DNA of 7,793 nt from Bacteroidales bacterium UBA7009 (GTDB lineage Bacteria; Bacteroidota; Bacteroidia; Bacteroidales; Paludibacteraceae): contig DJXH01000003.1 of the NCBI GenBank assembly GCA_002449665.1, forward strand, positions 9,592 to 17,384, in the 5' to 3' direction. The notes beneath the pieces were generated by a model, which did not search any database, was not told the DNA's origin, and saw only the letters and a list, made by a program, of their open reading frames with translations. Below, one piece after another: positions 6,265 through 7,793 of this stretch (within the stretch, counting starts at the first letter, position 1; every line of letters starts with the position of its first letter). The translations under genes were made by a program, and so were the position numbers.

Positions 6265-7194
6265 ATGGCACTATATCCGCTTAAATTCAAGCCAATCGTC
6301 AAGAAGAAAATTTGGGGCAGCGAAGTATGGGCACTGTCGGGCTACGGCGAAGATGAGTCTGTTATAGACAACGGCTATCTCAAGGACAACCTGCTTTCCG
6401 AGGCTATTGAGGTGTATATGGACGAATTGACAGGCGACAGCGTTTTCAGTCGCTTCGGTAATCGTTTCCCGCTGCTTTTCAAGTTCATAAACGCGGAAGA
6501 CGACCTCTCCATACAAGTACACCCTACCGACCGGCAGGCTGCACAAACAGGCGGACAGGGCAAGACGGAGATGTGGTACGTAACAGGCGCGGACGAACAG
6601 GCAAGTATAGTACTCGGCTTTGACCACGCCACAAGCAAAGAGGCTGTCAGCCAAAGCATACAGGACAACACACTGCTTGATTTGCTGCATATAGAGAAAG
6701 TGCAAACAGGCGATGTGGCATACATTCCGGCAGGAACGGTACACGCACTACGCCGAGGAGTAAAAGTGGCAGAGATACAGCAAGCCTCCGACACTACCTA
6801 CAGGCTTTACGACTACAACCGCCCGGGATTAGACGGCAAACTGCGCCCGCTGCATATAGAAGAGTCGCTCGCTTGCCTTTGCTACGACAAGCAGGACAGA
6901 CTGATGATGCACAACACTCGCGAACTCGGCGGAATGGTCTGCCTCGTGCAAGACGAACATTTTACCACCAACCTGCTCATATACGACCGACCGGCACGGC
7001 GCGACTATGCCCGCCTTGACTCGTTTGTGGTCTATATGTGTATCGCCGGCGAGGCCGTTATCCGAACAGAGGAAGAGAACACGGACACTCACATCAGCGA
7101 AGGCGAAACTATACTCATACCGGCTTGTATGAACGAGGTGGAGATAATCCCGCAAGGGAAAGTGAAACTGACTGAAACATACATAGAAGCATAA
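6265..7194 (+). CDS. manA: Mannose-6-phosphate isomerase, type I (class I)
   Basis: A 309-residue zinc-dependent isomerase of the cupin fold, interconverting mannose-6-phosphate and fructose-6-phosphate. Zinc ligands are placed by motif: Gln84 and His86 in LSIQVHPTD, Glu102 in GKTEMWYV and His160 in PAGTVHAL. The catalytic arginine is Arg180 in SDTTYRLYDYNR. A second cupin half closes the protein (GEAVIRTEEE, then GETILIPACMNEVEI). The N-terminal part is short: the family usually has a loop of roughly 15-20 residues between the IWGG turn and the GESWE(I/L)S motif, but here they are fused as KIWGSEVWALSG (15-26). The other core elements are present, so I expect an active enzyme. It starts 21 bases after galE and ends one base before the RNase H ATG, so the last two are probably cotranscribed. 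Other hexose or pentose phosphates as substrate are possible. Confidence 0.92.
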   Translation: MALYPLKFKPIVKKKIWGSEVWALSGYGEDESVIDNGYLKDNLLSEAIEVYMDELTGDSVFSRFGNRFPLLFKFINAEDDLSIQVHPTDRQAAQTGGQGKTEMWYVTGADEQASIVLGFDHATSKEAVSQSIQDNTLLDLLHIEKVQTGDVAYIPAGTVHALRRGVKVAEIQQASDTTYRLYDYNRPGLDGKLRPLHIEESLACLCYDKQDRLMMHNTRELGGMVCLVQDEHFTTNLLIYDRPARRDYARLDSFVVYMCIAGEAVIRTEEENTDTHISEGETILIPACMNEVEIIPQGKVKLTETYIEA

Positions 7195-7195
7195 G

Positions 7196-7615
7196 ATGGC
7201 AAGCAACGGTCCCATATTACCCGCTCTTGCCACAGATGCTGCCTGCTCCGGCAACCCGGGCGTGATGGAGTTTCGCGCCGTAATTGCAGACACCGGCACG
7301 CAGGTATTCCATCGCGGTCCCTTCAAGAAAGGGACGAACAACATCGGCGAGTTTCTCGCACTCGTACTTGGCTTGGCTTACCTCAAAAAGAACAACCTGC
7401 CGTGGGTGCTTTACACCGACAGCGTTACGGCACTTGCATGGCTAAGGCAGAAAAAATGCAAGAGCAAAATGGAGTGGACACGCGACAACCAAGACCTTTT
7501 CCTTATGGTACGAAAGGCGGAAGATTGGCTCAGGAGCAACACTTGGACTACACGCGTGCTCAAATGGGACACAGCCGCATGGGGAGAGATACCCGCCGAC
7601 TTCGGCAGGAAATAG
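7196..7615 (+). CDS. rnhA: Ribonuclease H (RNase HI-type domain, Bacteroidota form)
   Basis: A 139-residue RNase H-fold protein expected to cut the RNA strand of RNA-DNA hybrids, as in primer removal and R-loop clearance. The four acidic metal ligands can be placed at Asp14 (TDAACSGNPG), Glu52 (NNIGEFLALV), Asp75 (YTDSVTALAWL) and Asp135 (EIPADFGRK). Its ending WGEIPADFGRK and the word KKCKSK are typical of a Bacteroidota subgroup that differs from E. coli RnhA and is slightly shorter (139 versus about 155 residues). There is no N-terminal hybrid-binding domain. The ATG follows the manA TAA after one base, so the two are likely translated from one message, although a functional link to sugar metabolism is not obvious. 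Confidence 0.92.
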   Translation: MASNGPILPALATDAACSGNPGVMEFRAVIADTGTQVFHRGPFKKGTNNIGEFLALVLGLAYLKKNNLPWVLYTDSVTALAWLRQKKCKSKMEWTRDNQDLFLMVRKAEDWLRSNTWTTRVLKWDTAAWGEIPADFGRK

Positions 7616-7677
7616 CAAACATACAGAGCGTTACAAAAACAAGGTTGCTATATTGATATGCCAAAAAAAGATATATG

Positions 7678-7709
7678 TTTGCACAAGTAGCAAAAACTCT
7701 GTACCTTTG
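7678..7709 (+). promoter_or_regulatory. Bacteroidota-type promoter for the GAPDH gene
   Basis: TTTG (7678-7681) and TACCTTTG (7702-7709) are 20 bases apart, the same geometry as the promoter at 934-965. The predicted start near 7715-7720 leaves an A-rich leader of about 40 bases with no Shine-Dalgarno sequence, usual for highly expressed Bacteroidota genes. The first element is embedded in TTTGCACAAG, a ten-base word found identically at 975-984. Confidence 0.85.
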
Positions 7710-7756
7710 CGGCGAAAAGACAAAATAAACTAAAAACAAACTAAATAAACACTATT

Positions 7757-7793
7757 ATGACAAAAGTAGGTATTAACGGTTTCGGCCGTATCG
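7757..7793 (+). CDS. gap: Glyceraldehyde-3-phosphate dehydrogenase, N-terminal end (3' partial)
   Basis: Only 12 codons are in the window: MTKVGINGFGRI. The word GINGFGRI is the invariant NAD-binding start of type I GAPDH, the glycolytic enzyme that oxidises and phosphorylates glyceraldehyde 3-phosphate. The ATG follows a well-formed promoter. The identification rests on this short but highly specific signature; the catalytic cysteine is outside the window. Confidence 0.88.
   Translation, partial: MTKVGINGFGRI

Noticed and set aside
7595..7606. GCCGACTTCGGC hairpin at the end of the RNase H gene as a terminator
   Set aside because: The stem is four or five pairs with a tiny loop, no T-run follows, and the bases encode the conserved PADFG ending.
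1042..7615. Possibility of a defence, mobile or secondary-metabolite cluster
   Set aside because: Every gene is recognisable housekeeping or common membrane protein; no repeats, integrase, transposase, toxin-antitoxin pair or nuclease-helicase set is present.
7643..7665. Possible hairpin between RNase H and GAPDH (GGTTGC to ATGCC)
   Set aside because: Pairing breaks after two or three bases, and the following run is A rather than T on the plus strand.

Overview
The window reads as chromosomal DNA of a member of the Bacteroidota, most likely an uncultured gut-type Bacteroidales. Three things support this. Two intergenic regions carry the Bacteroidota promoter signature (TTTG, 20 bases, TAnnTTTG). 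Start codons mostly lack a Shine-Dalgarno sequence. Every recognisable protein resembles the Bacteroidota form of its family (FtsK tail followed by a LolA-like carrier, the RNase H ending in IPADFGRK, the aspartokinase subfamily with TTLGREGSDY). Isoleucine is often coded by ATA (7 of 12 Ile codons in ribH), a habit that may help narrow the taxon.

All genes are on the plus strand. Region 1 (1-888) holds the 3' end of ftsK, the motor that pumps chromosome ends through the septum, and a lolA-like periplasmic lipoprotein carrier. A strong inverted repeat overlaps the lolA stop codon and may end that transcript. Region 2 (889-1041) is a promoter and leader with several copies of a TTGCACA-type word. 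Region 3 (1042-3086) is a tight trio: a membrane-anchored TPR protein, lumazine synthase (ribH, GTG start) and a short aspartokinase whose ATG overlaps the ribH stop. Region 4 (3138-7615) runs on without a visible promoter: a YitT-family membrane protein with an unusually strong ribosome binding site, a sugar nucleotidyltransferase, galE, a type I mannose-6-phosphate isomerase and an RNase H. Region 5 (7616-7793) is a second Bacteroidota promoter followed by the first 12 codons of glyceraldehyde-3-phosphate dehydrogenase.

Functionally this is mostly housekeeping. Nucleotidyltransferase, GalE and ManA form a plausible sugar-nucleotide supply group (UDP-hexose interconversion and mannose-6-P/fructose-6-P exchange) for surface glycans. 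RibH makes the riboflavin precursor and the aspartokinase opens the aspartate amino-acid family. I see no CRISPR array, tRNA, rRNA, insertion sequence, phage gene or defence system. I do not think the window holds a new biological system. The points most worth a second look are the aspartokinase that stops before any ACT regulatory domain, the repeated TTGCACA words at the two promoters, the enlarged loop in the YitT protein and the shortened N-terminal loop in ManA.
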